Below are positions 14,301-29,300 of a stretch of 64,000 nt of DNA, piece after piece; position 1 is the stretch's first letter, and each line of letters begins with the position of its first letter. Source of the stretch: Paroedura picta (Eukaryota > Chordata > Lepidosauria > Squamata > Gekkonidae); assembly GCF_049243985.1 (NCBI RefSeq), contig NC_135380.1, forward strand, positions 14,432,501-14,496,500, in the 5' to 3' direction. A program made the position numbers and the translations under genes. The notes beneath the pieces are model-generated. The model was not told where the DNA came from. It saw nothing but the letters and a program-made list of their open reading frames with translations, and searched no databases.

Positions 14301-17300
14301 CCTAGTTGGGCTGGGCCATGTGTGCCATAAAATGTAATATATAAAGGCTTGTTCTTAGGAGAGAAGCAGGGCTAGTCAGCAGCTTGGGGCAGCTCTCTCT
14401 GCCTCTGTCGCAGCAGGAGCGATAGGAAGGAATGAGGGCTTGTGTTCAGTCTGGCAGGGCTCTGTGTGTCTCTCTCTGTCTCTGGCATGGCTGAGAGAGG
14501 GAGGGGGGAGGGCGGGAGCTGTAGGGGCTGGGCCAATTAGGGTGTTTTCTATCAGTGTGGCTGCACCCTGATTGGCCCTATTCCAACTTGGACAGCCGGA
14601 CACGTTCCACCCCAGAGGCTGTTTCACAAATATATAGAAAGACACAGGCAAGCCCAATAAACATAATTTCCCCCCCGCCTCAAAATACAAACATGCTTTA
14701 AACGTTAACACCCTTGCGGTATTTCCTCAGAATATCTTCCTGATGCTCACCCTTCCACTTCCACTCATTGGCACTGAGACAGCACTGAGACTAGTTTAGC
14801 CCTCTCAATCCAAGCTGAGGTCCTTTGGCATGATTAAGCTTGGTTCTTGGAATGCTTCCCAGAAGTTCCCATTGAAAAGGTTGAGGGAACCTTGGTGAAG
14901 GTGATCCCAATGGCGGCACAGCTCAGTTCCAGGCTGAAGGAATGAGTGGGACGATCAGCCTGCAATGGGACGCCTCCCTTTCATAGCGGTCCTCCTGTCA
15001 GCTGGTCTGGAGAAGCCAGATGGAAGCAATCCCCTCCCCACCAATGGCTCACTGAGCGGAAGCGCCAACTGGTTGAGAGACAGTAGCCCTATGTTATCCG
15101 CTCAGCTCTCTCTAGACATCGCAGCTGCGGATGAATGCACAGTTTAAAAATAGCTTTTCCTTAAATAGAGGATGGGACCAAGACATCTTCCCTTCATTCT
15201 TCAGAAACAATGCCTCTATCTGGCCCGGCCACATTAACAGTGCCCTCCCCACACTCACTTCCTGCCATTTCCTGTGACATCAGAGCAAGCGCTGGCCACC
15301 TCATTTGGCAGTGCGCCTCACAACACATGGGCCGTTTGATGTTTGAGAGACTCGTCTGCCAACCTGCAGAGGCTGAAGGACAAGGTGCTTTGCGGATTTA
15401 GGGAACATCTGGAACAAGTTAGAGTCCAGTAGGACTTTTAAGAGAGCAACACGTTTCTCCAGGATTTTTCATACGTCAAAGCTCAATCCGTCACTTGTAT
15501 CCAACAAACTGAGCTTTCACACACAGAAGAAGAAAAGTTGGGTTTTAGGCCTCACTTTTCACTGCCTGTGAGGAGTCTCAAAGCGGCTTACAATCACCTT
15601 TCCTTCCTCTCCCTGCAGCAGACACCCCGTGATGTAGGTGAGGCTGAGAAAGCCCTGATATTATTGTTCGGTCAGAACAGTGACTAGCCCGAGGTCACTC
15701 AGCTGGCTGCATGGGGAGGAGTGGGGAATCAAACCCGGCTTGCCAGATGGGAAGCTGCCCCTCTTAACCACTACACCACACTTATGCCCTGGACAAATTT
15801 ATTGGTATATAAGGATCTACTGGACTTGAATTTTTTTTGTGTTGCTGCAGGCAAACATAGGTCCTGCCTGAAACTACCTTCTGAAACAACAGTAAAATGC
15901 CTTTTTGAAGAAAGAGAACCCCCTCATGTTCCCCCCTCCAGATGCTAGGAGCCCCCCCCCCCTCCCCATGAGCAGCATACAAAACATTTGGGCTTCATAT
16001 CAGCAGGCCCCTCAGCCATTCTTTTGCCGATGACGGCAACGGGGGTGGTGGTGGAAGGCCAACCTGGGCACACGCTGGGGGCAGCAGGCCTCCTATGAGC
16101 ACAGCCCTTTGTCTGCCCAGCCATAACATCTTTATCTGTGGGCTGAGCTACCATGGAGGTTAATGACCCAGGCCTGGCTTAACATGGGAAGCAACCTTAA
16201 AATCCCGTTAAATTTGTATTTGCTCAGAAGACCTGATAAAAAGCTTCACTGTTCAGAAGAGCTCGGGGACCCCACGGGACAGAGCCACATTCATTCACTC
16301 TCTAATCTATCGGCACATCCCACATGGCCCTGGCCAAAGTCTCCTCTGCTCCAAGCTGCATCCCACCCTGCATTCCAACACCCACCAGCTGCTGTACATT
16401 CGTGACCCAAACAGAGACCCTCATCAACGCTGGATGGGGAAACAAGCAGGCCAGTCTTCAACACTGCCTGCAGAGTTGACAATCTCGGACAGGGCCTGCC
16501 ACAAATCTATCCTGAGTCTATGTGTTCTTACATGTTTCTTGCGTGCTTGCCTGCATGCTGATGCCCCCAAGTTACAAAGCCCTGCCTTTCACAAAGCCAG
16601 TGCCTTGGGGGGCCCTGAGAAGGCTGCCTATGAACCAGGACAAAGGGCAGAGCTCTCCTCTCCGGGTATGTGTGTCTTAAGCGTGTGTGAGTGACCTAGG
16701 TGTATCAGGAGCAGCTGAAACACAGTCTTCTTTCTTAAACGGGAAGGAAACTTTATTATTGTGGATTAAACTGGAGCACAGATATGGAAAATATCTATCG
16801 TGCCTACTGGCTACAGATCTAAAGAAAATAACACAAAGTCTAAGTTAGGGTACAGAACAAGACAACTACCTCTGACGGCCTGCCTAGCTGTTGGGGACCA
16901 AATTACACCACTATATATGGTCATATCACCCAATAAACTTAAAATTTATATTAAAAATTAATGAACTTTCCATCCATTTGGGAAATCCTTCCAAGGCCGT
17001 CAAGAAACCCCAGGGTTTCACAAAACCCTGGTTGAGAGAGCCTGCCCTAGAGTCATAGGAAGAGGTTTTGCCCATTCCCTACTTCTGATCCTTTTAACGA
17101 CAGATGCCAGGGATGGCACCTGGCACCTTGTGCATGCAAAGCAGTTGCTGTAGAGCAGAGCTACGGCCTCTCCCGGAAGGCATGACAAGCCAATGCTCCT
17201 GGCAAGCCACCCACTGACCCCATTAGACCCCTGGCTCTGAAAGAAGATTCATTCATCGACTGGGTTTGAACGTTGCAAAGCCTCCATCCTCTTTCATCCC

Positions 17301-20300
17301 ATGTTACAGCGAAGGCGGATCAGAAGAATCAATGGCAGCCAGAAACCCAGGTGCACCATTCTTGAGTCTCTCCCCTGCTGGAACCATCTGTGCTGACAAG
17401 TCCCCCAAGACTCTGACTCACCTAATGAAGTAGCAGCAAAAAATGAGGCTAAGAACGAAGACGAAGATGCCGGTGCCGAAAATCACCATGTAGATGTTCA
17501 GCGGTAAATCCTGGAAGGTGATGGGAGGCATGGTGCAGGACTTGTTGGTATAAATCAGCCCCAAACCGCAGAAGCATCCTTGGGGCAAGGGAAGAGACAG
17601 AAGACAAATCACCAGAGCGAAGACAGGCAGAGCATGGGAGGAGGGCGTTCTTCACCTTAGCAATAAATTTTAGACATCTCTTTTCCCACTCTAATATGAT
17701 TCCCTATATATATTGGGGAACAGCCGGAACTTGTTGACATATTTAAAGAATTTATATTCTGGTTTTCAACATTGATGCCCTCAAGGTGGCTCGCAAGCAA
17801 AATGGATAAAGAACGGAGAACATAAGCACATGACCTCTGAACATCTGCAGCTGTTGACGGACTGCTCCTCCATTCGTCTCGCCCAGGGGTAGTCAAACTA
17901 TGGCCCTCCAGTTGTCCATGGACTACAATTCCCATGAGTTATTCCCAAAGCAAATGCTGGCAGGGGCTCATGGGAATTGTAGTCCATGGACATCTGGAGG
18001 GCCACAATTTGACTACCCCTGGTCTAGTCCCTTTGAAAGGTGAAATAAAGTACAAACCAATCAGGAACTATTATTTGGAAGCTGCAAAATGACATGCAGA
18101 TGCTCATGAGAATGTGATAGAAAACGACCCTATTACCATTCAGAGAACAGGACACCCTTTGCACGGGGCCCTCTCCTGGACAGGCACTTCTCATTTTTGA
18201 AGGTTTGGTTACAGTATACTAAGAAGGTTGAATCCCCAGTCTTCCATGGACGTTTGCTGGCTGGCCTTTGGCCAGTCATACTCTTTGCTGAACTTACCTC
18301 ACAGGGTTATTACTGTACACTGCCCCTCCTTCCTGTTATGTGCTTTTGTTTAATTGCCAGTTTTATTTTTAGAAAGCTTGTTTTCATGGTTCGGATTGTT
18401 CGCCACCCTTGGGAATCTCCCAAGCAGTGGAAAGGAAGCATAACCATGGTTTAAATTTATTTTTATTGACATTTGTCACAGTCTGCCTTTCGCACTGAGT
18501 CAGGACAGACACTAAACCATCGACAGACACCTGAGGACAAAGCTTAAGGATTTAATCAAAACGAATCACGTGAAAAAGTGGAATTATATAGGTAGATGAG
18601 AATGTAGGAAGAGCAAGATGATAGAAAAGGTAAAGGTATCCCCTGTGCAAGCACTGGGTCATGTCTGACCCTTGGGGTGACGCCATGGCAAAAATGATCA
18701 TGCACACCTCAACCCTTTGGCAGAGCCACAGGTCCAAGGTCACCAGGCCATCTACACTGGCTGAACATCTTGGTCTGATGCTTTAATCACTACGCTGATT
18801 TGACCAGACAACAAATGAAGTAAGATGCGAAGAAGAGAATGGCACTAAAGATAGTCTCTTTCACTTGGTAAGACAAGATAGAATCAAACCCTTCGTTCCT
18901 CTGTGAGAGCTACATCAACACAAGTGCTTAAGTCAGGGGTAGTCAAACTGCAGCCCTCCAGATGCCCATGGACTACAATTCCCATGAGCCCCTGCCAGCA
19001 GGGGCTCATGGGAATTGTACTCCATAGGCATCTGGAGGGCCGCAGTTTGACTACCCCTGGCTTAGCTTCCAAGCTCTGCTGGGATTGGCCAAATCAGGCT
19101 ATCAGGCTTCTACAGCTGCCCCTTTAAACAGGTACAGTTATTTTATGCTAAGAACAAGCAGAAGGCTTGTGGCATCTTGAAGACTAACAAGGCCTTATCC
19201 CAACAGAACTTTCCCAGCTTGCAGTTTTATTCTGGAATAAAAACTTGCCTTAAGACTCCCGATCGTTGGCGGCGACCGACAAATCAGGCTGCCGTTACCA
19301 AGACTGCTTCAGATTAAGTGCTCTAAAAGAGAATCCTGCAATATTGACTCTTGCAAATGACAATATCTAATGCATTAGTTGTTCATCTACATGTGCGCTT
19401 ATGTACTCTGACACTCAGTCCTCCGTACGCTGCACTGATTAGGTTATGTAGCCGAGTCAACAGCGGAATACGTGACTGATCAAACAACCGGAGATATCAA
19501 AGGAGGTATCTTGCGTTCGCTGCTTTTGATCTTGAAAAGGCAACTGTACAGCAGTGCCCTTAACTCCCTCTGTCTTCTCCCAACACCATTCTGTCCGGGA
19601 CAACGAATGGGTGATCAAGGTGACCTCTGAGACGCACTTCTTCATGATTGCAGTATGCCTGGTTTGGTCATGACCGGAGCCAATCCAAAACCTGAAGCTG
19701 AATTTTGCATGCACTGCTCGGTCAGAGCAGCTTTATCAGTGCTGTGGCGAGCCCAAGGTCACCCAGCTGGCTGTATGTGGGGGAGTGCAGAATCAAACCC
19801 AACTCACCAGATTAGAAGTCCGTACTCCTAACCACTACACCAAACTGGCTCTCAATTTATCAATTTGATGTTGTATTGGAACCATCTGACTGACAACGTG
19901 GGGCCATGATAGCACAATTTTTGCAACGGGATCCCTGATAAATTTGGGCTAATTCAAAGGACAGAGAGAGTAAGACAGGGGCCAAAAGAGGGACTATTTA
20001 TGACTAGTCCATCAAAGCCAACTGCCTACACCTCCTGCAGTCTCAGGGCAAAGACAGCTATCCAAGGACCCTACCGGAATGTAAGCCCAGTGCAAACTTC
20101 TTTGCCTCAAAACCAGATGGTTTGGGATGCAGCAGGATTAGGGAGCTTCCTGGAAGTTATGAATTATTATGAAAGGGAGGTGGTAAAATGTGTGGTAAGA
20201 GCAGAAATATCCCACTTGCCTTTAAATAACCACATCTAAACAATTTTTTCTTATGAGAACAAACCCCAAGCAACAAAAACATTCATGCAGTTATTTAACA

Positions 20301-23300
20301 CAACATCTAATTAAACATTGAGAAAAACGAAGGATTCAAAATGCAACCATTTCTATTCATTTTTGATTGGACTGCTGGGGACGAGCTGGGAGGAGGGACG
20401 ATCTATAGACAGCTCAGGTCTGAACGTAACAAAAACTCTACTGGACCAGACCAGTGGTCCATCTAGTCCAGTATCTTGATCCCAAACAGTGGCCAGTTAT
20501 CCCAGAGGGCCAACAATAGAGCACAGAGGTCAGGGCTGTCGACATATTTTTCGTGGGAACTTTCTCCAAGGAAATCAGGGTGGTATACATCAGAAGAACC
20601 CTACTGGATCAGATCAGTGGAGCATCTGGTTTGTAGACTGTTTCCCACAGTGGCCAGTTCGATTACTCAGAAGGCCTACCAGCAAGTCACAAATTTGCTG
20701 CTGCCATGTAGAAACTGGTATTCAGGGGTATACGACCAAAAGCTATGGAAGTTCTTTCTGCTATCATGACTGTTTGAAATGTTAAAGAATTACTATTAAA
20801 GTTACGCATATCCTCACACCCTGACATTCTGTGATTGGCTCCACCTCCTGGGGCAACCATTTTATACTTGTGCTCACTCCTGGGTGCCAAAATTCTAATG
20901 GAGCCCAAAAGGTTGAGGACCTCCCCTTTAGCAACTCAGATAACAACAGGACTCTGATTTCTTAAATATCTGACTGATCATCTCGCTTCAAGGTCAGCTG
21001 GAGGGGGGTTGACCACCTGGGAACAGGAACTTCCTCCATCCTGACTAGGGGCTTCCAGCCCTGATTTGAACCCAGGACTCCCCAGTTCTAGTTGAACACA
21101 TTATAATTCATTGGAACCCCTTCCCTTCCTTCTAGCACATGTTATTCCCATCTTTCATAATATAAAAGCTAACCCCTCCCCCCAAACACAGAATCCTAAA
21201 GGTCCGCAGCAACCATCCAAATATAGATGTCAGGGCAAGGAGCATCAAAGGCAGATGGGTTGGGACCAAGAGAGCTAATGCAAACCCAACCATAAGGGTA
21301 CTTGCTCATCAGCTCCGGAAACAAAGACAAGGCGGCTCGCCTGGAACACCTGCCTGTTCCCCAGCCGAAAACGGAAAACGTTCAAAAAATGATCACATCC
21401 CCTATTTAAACAATCGCTGTACCGTCAGAGGTGACGATGCCTTTTTCTCTGAGAACCAGACCAGCTGGAGCTGGTTACAGGAAAGCTAGTCAGAAAATGG
21501 GGAAGGGGATAACAAACCCCGGTGGCAATTAATAGCAATTCAGAAACCATAAACAAGATATTAAGGAAAAAATAGGATGGCTAAGCAGGGGTCCAATTCT
21601 CTGGCAGGAACCAGCCTGTGTCTCTGTTACCAGTTGCTGAGCACTGGCCATTCAGCACCAAGCAACCCATTTCTACCACAAAGGAAGAAAGATCTTAATT
21701 ATATAAAGAAGAGAAATGAACCCCTGGAAGCACTTAGCCTGAGGTGAGGTGTGTGTGTGTGGGGGGGGGGGGGCGCAGTAAGCAGCGGGTACCAAGGATT
21801 CCAACGAGGATGATGATTATTGTGTGGATGCCTGTGTGGACTAAAACTCTGCAAAGTGTGAGTCTGTGGACACACAAACACTATACCACAGTGAGAATTG
21901 CTCTCTTGGAAGAGGATGTTCCTTTGTGGGTTTTCCTGGGTGTTGAAAGCAGGGAGAATGGAAGGGGTGGATGTATAGCAAGGATTGGCCTGGAACAATC
22001 CCCTCCTTCTCCAAAACACCATCTGGGGTGAGGGCTGGGCACGTATGTTTCCCTCACACATTGGGATTCTGGTCTCCAATGGGTGGCCAGAGACCTTCTG
22101 GAATTCAAGATGGCCTCTAGAGCAGAGAATTGTAGTCCATGGACATCTGGAGGACCACAGGTTGACTACCCCTGCTCTAGACTACAGAAATCAGTTCCTC
22201 TGGAGAAAATGGCTACTTTGGAGGATGGACTTTAAGGCATTGTATCCTGCTGAGGACCCTCTTCTCTCCAAGCCCCCCTCATCAAGATCCCCCCCCCCGA
22301 ATCTCCAGGAATTTCCCAACCCAGAGCTGGCAACCCTACTCCCATGGCTGAGGAACTTTCCTGGCAGCAGACAGTAACATGCATGCGCTGGGCCTAGACA
22401 TATACATGAACACGGACACCTAAATCTGAATCAGACCACTGCTCCATCCAGTGGAGCCTTGTCTACTCAGACCAGCAGATGCTCTCAGGTAAAGATCTTT
22501 CATACCACGTCCTGTCTGGTCCAGCTAGAGATGCCAGGGACTGAACCTGGGAGCTTCTCCATGGACAGCATTCCACTGAGCCACGCTCCCTCCCAGGCAG
22601 ATGGGGATGGTGGAAGGGGGACTGTTGGCCAAAGGAAAGCAAGCACAGGCTGCCTTCGGCCAGTCAACATTAGGATTTCCCGAGTCTGACAATCTTTGGG
22701 GGCCCAGTGGGCTGTCCCCAGAGCACCTGGGCATAGATCCCCCCAGGATCCTCCTGTTTGCAGATTCCATGGACATACCCAATGGAACAACGGATCCTGA
22801 CAGACTAGTCTCATCAGGATGATCTTGCTGGAAGGAAGGAAACTAGGGGTTGGAAGTTCTTCAAACACAACCCCTGCCAATAACCCAGCCCTAACTTGAG
22901 TTTATGCAGCTGCAAGGAGTCGATTTGCTGTCAAATTCCAGCCGTGCTCCTTCTCCCGTAGAGAAAACACAAGCAGGAGTCTCACGGAGCCTGCAAGGTT
23001 GAACAGATTTATTGCAGAAGCAGCTCCTGAGAGCGTTTAAGAAAGGTCAGCCTGCACAGATGTGCCATGCTGAAGCAACAAAAGCTGAACTGGGCTCCGT
23101 TGAGTCAGAGAGCGACTGAGCCTGTTCCAGGAGGGTCCCAGTTTTCATTCTGCTGTGGCCTGAGTGTTCAACTAGGATTTGAGAGACGCAGGCTCAAATT
23201 CCCACTTGGCTATGAAAACTTCCTGGGTGACCTTGGGCCAGTCACCCCCACCCCCAGCCTCAGGGTGGTGATGGTGAGAATAAAACCGAGGGCAGAAGAA

Positions 23301-26300
23301 CAATGCAAGCTGCTCCGGCATGACAGGCACAAAGTAAATGAAATAAATCATGCTTCGTGGATTGCTGGGGCCAGTGTATGTGTACAGGGGTGGGGAAATG
23401 ACACTCACAATGCAATCTCCTGCAGACTGGAGTAGCTCTGCACTCAGCCCCATAGCTGCTAAGGGTTCTGTTCTCCCTTGCTGGACTGTTCCTGTCAGCT
23501 TTCCAATGTCATGCACTTGAGAGGACAATGCATTCGCCATGGGGACGCTGCCAGAAACCAATTTCCCGGAGCAAATTCAGTTTTATGTTAGAAACTTGGA
23601 GCCTTTCTTCAACTCCTCAGTTCAAGATTCCACCCTGCTGGTGAGAGTTTCTTTGTTCACTGCATTTTAAACCACATCCTTCTTCCAAGGCGTTCAGATG
23701 GCAAACATGGCCTCCCCCTTCACAGAATCACAGAGTTGGAAGGTATCTCCTGGGTCACCTAGACCAACCGCCTGCACTATGCAGGACACTCACAACCCTA
23801 TTGCTCATTCAATGTAACCTGCCACCCCCTTGAACCTTCACAGAATCATTCTCTGTGTTCAATAATTCTGAGCAGAAGGTTAGGCTGAGACAAAGGGTGT
23901 GACTGGTCTAAGATCACCTGCTGAACACTGTGGCAGAGCAGGGATTCGAATCCAGATCTCTTAAATGCTCTGCTGGAACCCGCAGCGACCTTGGCATGCT
24001 TTCCAGGGATGCCTCCCATCCAGGGACAAACCACCCCTAGGTCTGCTTAGCTTCAGCAAAATTGCTGCATTGCACATCTTCCAATACAGATGACCTGAAG
24101 GATGACCCCTCTGTTGCACATGTGTGTGATAGCCTGGAAGGTCAGAGAGTCCTGCAGGCCTAAAAGGGTCTTTTGCTTAGCGTGACATTATCCCCAAATG
24201 TGCCAGACTGGGAAACAGCTGGTACCAAGCTGCGCTAAAGGTAACCTGCTCCGGAAATGTTTTGACTAAAATTAAAGGTTGCTTTAACTTTATATTTCTG
24301 ATATAGCAGTGCTTGGCACAGACCAGGGCTATAGGGAGAGGTATGCTCTATTTAATGTAAGCCTGAAGGCTGAGTATTGACTGGGCGACCCTTGCCACAT
24401 CAAAGGAGGTGATCAGGGCTCCAGGGCTAGCCTGGAGCCTTTGGGGAGGACCTGGAGATGGTATGAAAGGAGTGGAAATCATGACATTGGTCAAGGAGAT
24501 ACAACCACCCACTGAGGTGAAGGTAAATAATCCTATATAACCCTATCGTTCTTTGTGCAGGTTTTTTCCTGGACTCTAGTCTCCTTCTGTTGGTTTTTCT
24601 TTTGCTAAATAAATAAAAGCATAATAATGGTTTCCTACTCTGGCATGTTTTGGGGTAATGTCATGCTAGGCAAAAGACCTTTTTAAGCTTGCAGGGCTAC
24701 CTGGCTTTCAGGTGGGCCTCCTAGCTCCACTGTCTTGCTGGAATCTCTACTCTCAAGAATGTCACCTCAGTCAGACAATCTGATTGCAGCACCACACTGG
24801 CTGTCAAGTGGGACGAGAGAAAGGCTACATCACCTACAGTGGTCCATCCTGAAGTCCATCCCTCAAAAGATGGCCAATAAGGGCAGCTTCTCAATCGCTA
24901 GAGGTCACAACGACTTCCGCTTTACTTTAGTATCTGAGAGGCATAAGGCCAGGCCACAATTCCAAAAATATCCGCATCCTACCCACCCCCCCACGAGGCA
25001 GAGATCACGGTTTCCAGATATCCCCTTTCCAGAATCCAAAGCAGCTACCATCGTGCCAAACCAGAAATAGAGGTGAAGCAATGGGAAATCATAGATGCCC
25101 TTGATAGCACGAAGGGTTTCCTGTTTCAGTGGCTTCTGGAAGCCGCAAGATGCTTCCTCACCAATACGTCTGCACCAATCAACTCCAAGAAGTCATCCAT
25201 TCAGAGGAGAAAGACTCTCTGATCTCTGCTGGTTCTCAGGGCCTGTTAGAGGGAGAATTACTGCCCAAGTGCCAAATGCAGCTCCAGAGCCCTAGGAGGA
25301 GGTCCGATGGTGTTTCCCTTTTGCCACTTGTCCCCTGTCACTCGAACAACACAAGGAAGAAGTCTGGGTTGTTTCTAGGGGTGTGCAACCCCCCCTGCAA
25401 AAAAAAAACTCAGTGTTTCCTGATGTTTATGAACCTTAATGCTGGCATGGAATTTTGGAGATATTAGGAGATCCTGAATTTTCTGGCTCCATTATATACT
25501 CTGTGGGGAGCATTATACTTTATTTATTTGGATTTTTATACCGCCCTTCCCTACGGCTCTGGGCGGTTTACATAAAAAATTTTGGAACATTTACGTAGAA
25601 CACTATCAAAATCAATACAACAGTATAACAATAAAAACAACACAACAACTGGAACAATTAGAACAGCACTTCAACAGTAACTCTGACACTCCCTCAGCAC
25701 ATTCGATCTCTCAGTCGGGGGGGGGGGGACGGGGGACCTGTAGATGTTATGTAATAGTCCCCATAGTATAATGGAGAATTGATCCGGGGGGTATCTAGGG
25801 CTCTGGGGGGGGGGTCTTTTTTTGAGGGAGAGGCACGAAATTTGCAGCATAGCAGTCGGTGCCACTCCTAAAAAAACAGAACAAAACCCAAGTTCGGAAA
25901 AGACTGGACCAGGGAGTCCAGTTCTACGAGTTGGAATTTTGGGATTTCAAGAAAGGGCAGGAAGCTCCACCCCAAAATGGCTGCCACAGAGATGGGGCCC
26001 GGCATAAAATGCTGGAAGGGTCCAAACCAAGTGCTGTCCTAGGATGATGGCAGCTGTTTCCAAGTGGCCACTCCCTGCAAATGCTAGACAGTCTCTGCTG
26101 GTCACAGCTGATGGGGAAAGGGGATGTGGGAAGGACCACAGCAGCAGCCTTTCTTGGGTCTCCCAGACTATTCCAGAGCCCACTTCCCAAGGAAGTACTT
26201 AAGAGTTCTTGCATTTGGTCTTGTAATACTTTGTGTTTGCTGCTGTAAAATTGGGCACAGCCATGTAAGGAGGCCAACGGTCACTCCTGGCTTTGCCTCC

Positions 26301-29300
26301 CACCATGCAGAAAACTAGCGTCCAACTCTTATCCCTATGGAGCAAATAATCGACACGTCGTTATCAACACTATTTGCCCATTAACTTATTACAGAGGTCC
26401 AGTTCATGCATGCCGGACAACGAGGTAAGGAGAACGGACTATACCATTTCAGAATGCATGGGGGTAGGTTTCAACTTGGAATGTTCCTTTGTGCTGAAAA
26501 AAAAATCCCCATGTAAAGTTCCTCTTCAGATCTGACAAAGGGAACTTTGACTCTGTAAAGCTTATGTTCCATACAACCTTGTTGGTCTTTAAGGTGCTAC
26601 CTGACGTCTAACTATTTGACTGCTGACCAACAATTCATTCATTTCATTTTCTCTACAGTGGAGATCAAAATGACTCACCCTGTTCTCCATTTTGAGAGCC
26701 AGCTTGGTGTTACGGTTAAAGCAACGGCCTGGAGAGCTGAGTTTGATTCCTCGCTCCTCCACATGCAGCCAGCTAGGTGACCTTGGACCAGTCACTGTTC
26801 TCTCAAAACTCTCTTAGCCCCACCTACCTCATACGGAATCCGTTGCGGGGAGAGGAAGGAAAGGCGATTGTAAGCCACTTTGAAACTTCCTCAGCTAGTA
26901 AAAAGTGGGGTACAAAACCCCCAGCTCTTATTTCATTTTATCCTCACAACAACCCCTTGAGGGAGGCTCGGCTGACAGTGTGCAAGACTGGCCCGATGTC
27001 ACCCAGCAAGCTTTCGTGCCAGATTGAGGACTCGAACCCAAGCCACCCAGACTTGTGCTCAATACCCGAACCAAGAGCAAATGCTAGTTTTCGATTTGTA
27101 CGGAATTCCCTCTCCACTCTGAACTGGGGCAGTTCTTACTATCAGTTTTTGTACTCTCCTAAGTTGTGGCGCAAAGTGGTAAGGCAGCAGAAATGCAGTC
27201 TGAAGCTGTCTGCCCATGAGGCTGGGAGTTCAATCCCAGCAGCCGGCTCAAGGTTGACTCAGCCTTCCATCCTTCCGAGGTCGGTAAAATGAGTACCCAG
27301 CTTGCTGGGGGATAAACGGTAATGACTGGGGAAGACACTGGCAAACCACCCCGTATTGAGTCTGCCATGAAAACGCTAGAGGGCGTCACCCCAAGGGTCA
27401 GACATGACCCGGTGCTTGCACAGGGGATACCTTCACCTTTAAGTGCTTATAGCGGTCAGAAGATTTCTTTCTTTCTGATGAACTGACTAGTGCAACTGCT
27501 ACCAGTGGGCAAGTCTGCCTTCCTGGATTCATTGCTCTGTTTGCCATTCCCTTCACCAGCCCTGGGAACAAAATGGACTAAGTTTACATTGTTTCCGTCC
27601 CCTGTTCCCCACAGTCCTTCTCCTTCAGGCCTTAAAGAATTACCTAAAGAATAGGCTGCCTAAGGAGGTGGTGAGCTCCCCCTCACTGGCAGTCTTCACG
27701 CAAAGGTTGGATACACACTTTTCTTGGATGCTTTAGGATGCTTAGGGCTGATCCTGCGTTGAGCAGGGGGTTGGACTAGATGGCCTGTATGGCCCCTTCC
27801 AACTCTATGATTCTATGACTGTATGATGCACATCCCGTGAAAGACCGCTGTCTTGGGCGGTGGGGTGGCGACTTTTCACTGAGCTGGTTTGGACCAGGAA
27901 GACAGAAAGACAGGCTATGGGCAAGCTGTTCTGCCATGCATATTCCACGCATTCCTACGGGAGACATCATCGAGTGACTAGTCAATTTGCCAAGAGTAAT
28001 TCGACACTAAACTGCTGCTGGCCAAGCGGAGATATTATGGCTCGGTGGCAACGCTCCAGCTTGCCTGCAGAAGGTCCCAAGGTAAATCCCCAACATCTCC
28101 AGCTAATGGACTGGGGGTAGCAGGTGTTGCAAAGACTCCAGGGAGCTGCTACCAGTAAGAGCTGACAAGGCCTGGCTTAGCCGCTCTAGGCAGGAAGGGA
28201 ACAATGGCTCAGTGGCAGAGTTCACGAAGGTCCCAGATTCAATCATAGCTATCTCTAGCTGGAGGGGACCAGCTGCTGGGCAAAACCCTGGGGATCCGAT
28301 GCCTGTCAAAACCCAGACAATACTAAACTAGATGCAACAGTGACCTGAATGGGTATAAGGCATCCTCCTATGTTAACTTGCAGGGTTCATTTTGGGCCAG
28401 TTCCAACAAGAAGCTGTCACAACAGTCCCAGGATTATTCCTCTCCACAATGTTTTCATTATGAACTGTAATATTCCATCAACCCAGCCTTTCTCAACTTT
28501 TCTGCCATAGAGTAAACTCTGAAACATTCTTCAGGCTTCGAGAAACCCAAGAAGTGGTGCGACCATGCAAAAGATGGTTGGGAAGCATAGCTGTGTACAT
28601 GCCCACCCCTCCGGGCCCATCATTGGACAGTTTGGGAGGGGCGGGGTGGGTCGATACGACCATATATGGTCAGATCACCCGATAAATGTTTAACAAATCC
28701 AAAAAACTATGCAAAAAATTAACTCCCACCCATTCTGGGCAGGACATGGTCATTTCACCCAATTAATGTTTAATTTTTAAAATATGTAAAATAATTACCA
28801 CTCCTCTAAGAAACCCTTCCAGGGCTCCCATGAAAACCCAGGGTTTCATGAAACCCTGGTTGAAGAAGCCTGCGTTAGAGTCTCAGACTTATGATGTGAG
28901 CAGCCCAGGTTCAAAGCCCCACTCTGCCTTGGGAGTTGGCTGGGGGCCTAGGGCCAGTCACTCTCTCATCTATCCCACAGGGTGAAACCAGTTCCCCTAG
29001 AGCAGGGGTAGTCAACCTGTGGTCCTCCAGATGTTCATGGACTACAGTTCCCATGAGCCCCTGCCAGCAAAAGCTGGCAGGGGCTCATGGGAATTGTAGT
29101 CCATGAACATCTGGAGGACCACAGGTTGACTACCCCTGCCCTAGAGAAAACAACTGCTTTGTGAGGCTGGACTCTATGACATTGAACACTGCTAAGAGCT
29201 CTAGGCTCTAGGCGAATGCTGGCAGGGGCTTCTGGGAATTGTAGTCCATGGACATCTGGAGGGCCGCAGTTTGACTACCCCTGCTCTAGGTACTTCCCAA

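Larger units (their letters stand above)
18070..27150. other. RNF122 intron 1 and 2 remainder, no further gene seen
   Basis: Apart from the repeats listed, 14.3-17.4 kb, 19.9-22.1 kb and 24.0-25.5 kb hold unassigned intronic sequence and diverged repeat debris. No open frame with splice sites and coding-like composition was found. Confidence 0.5.
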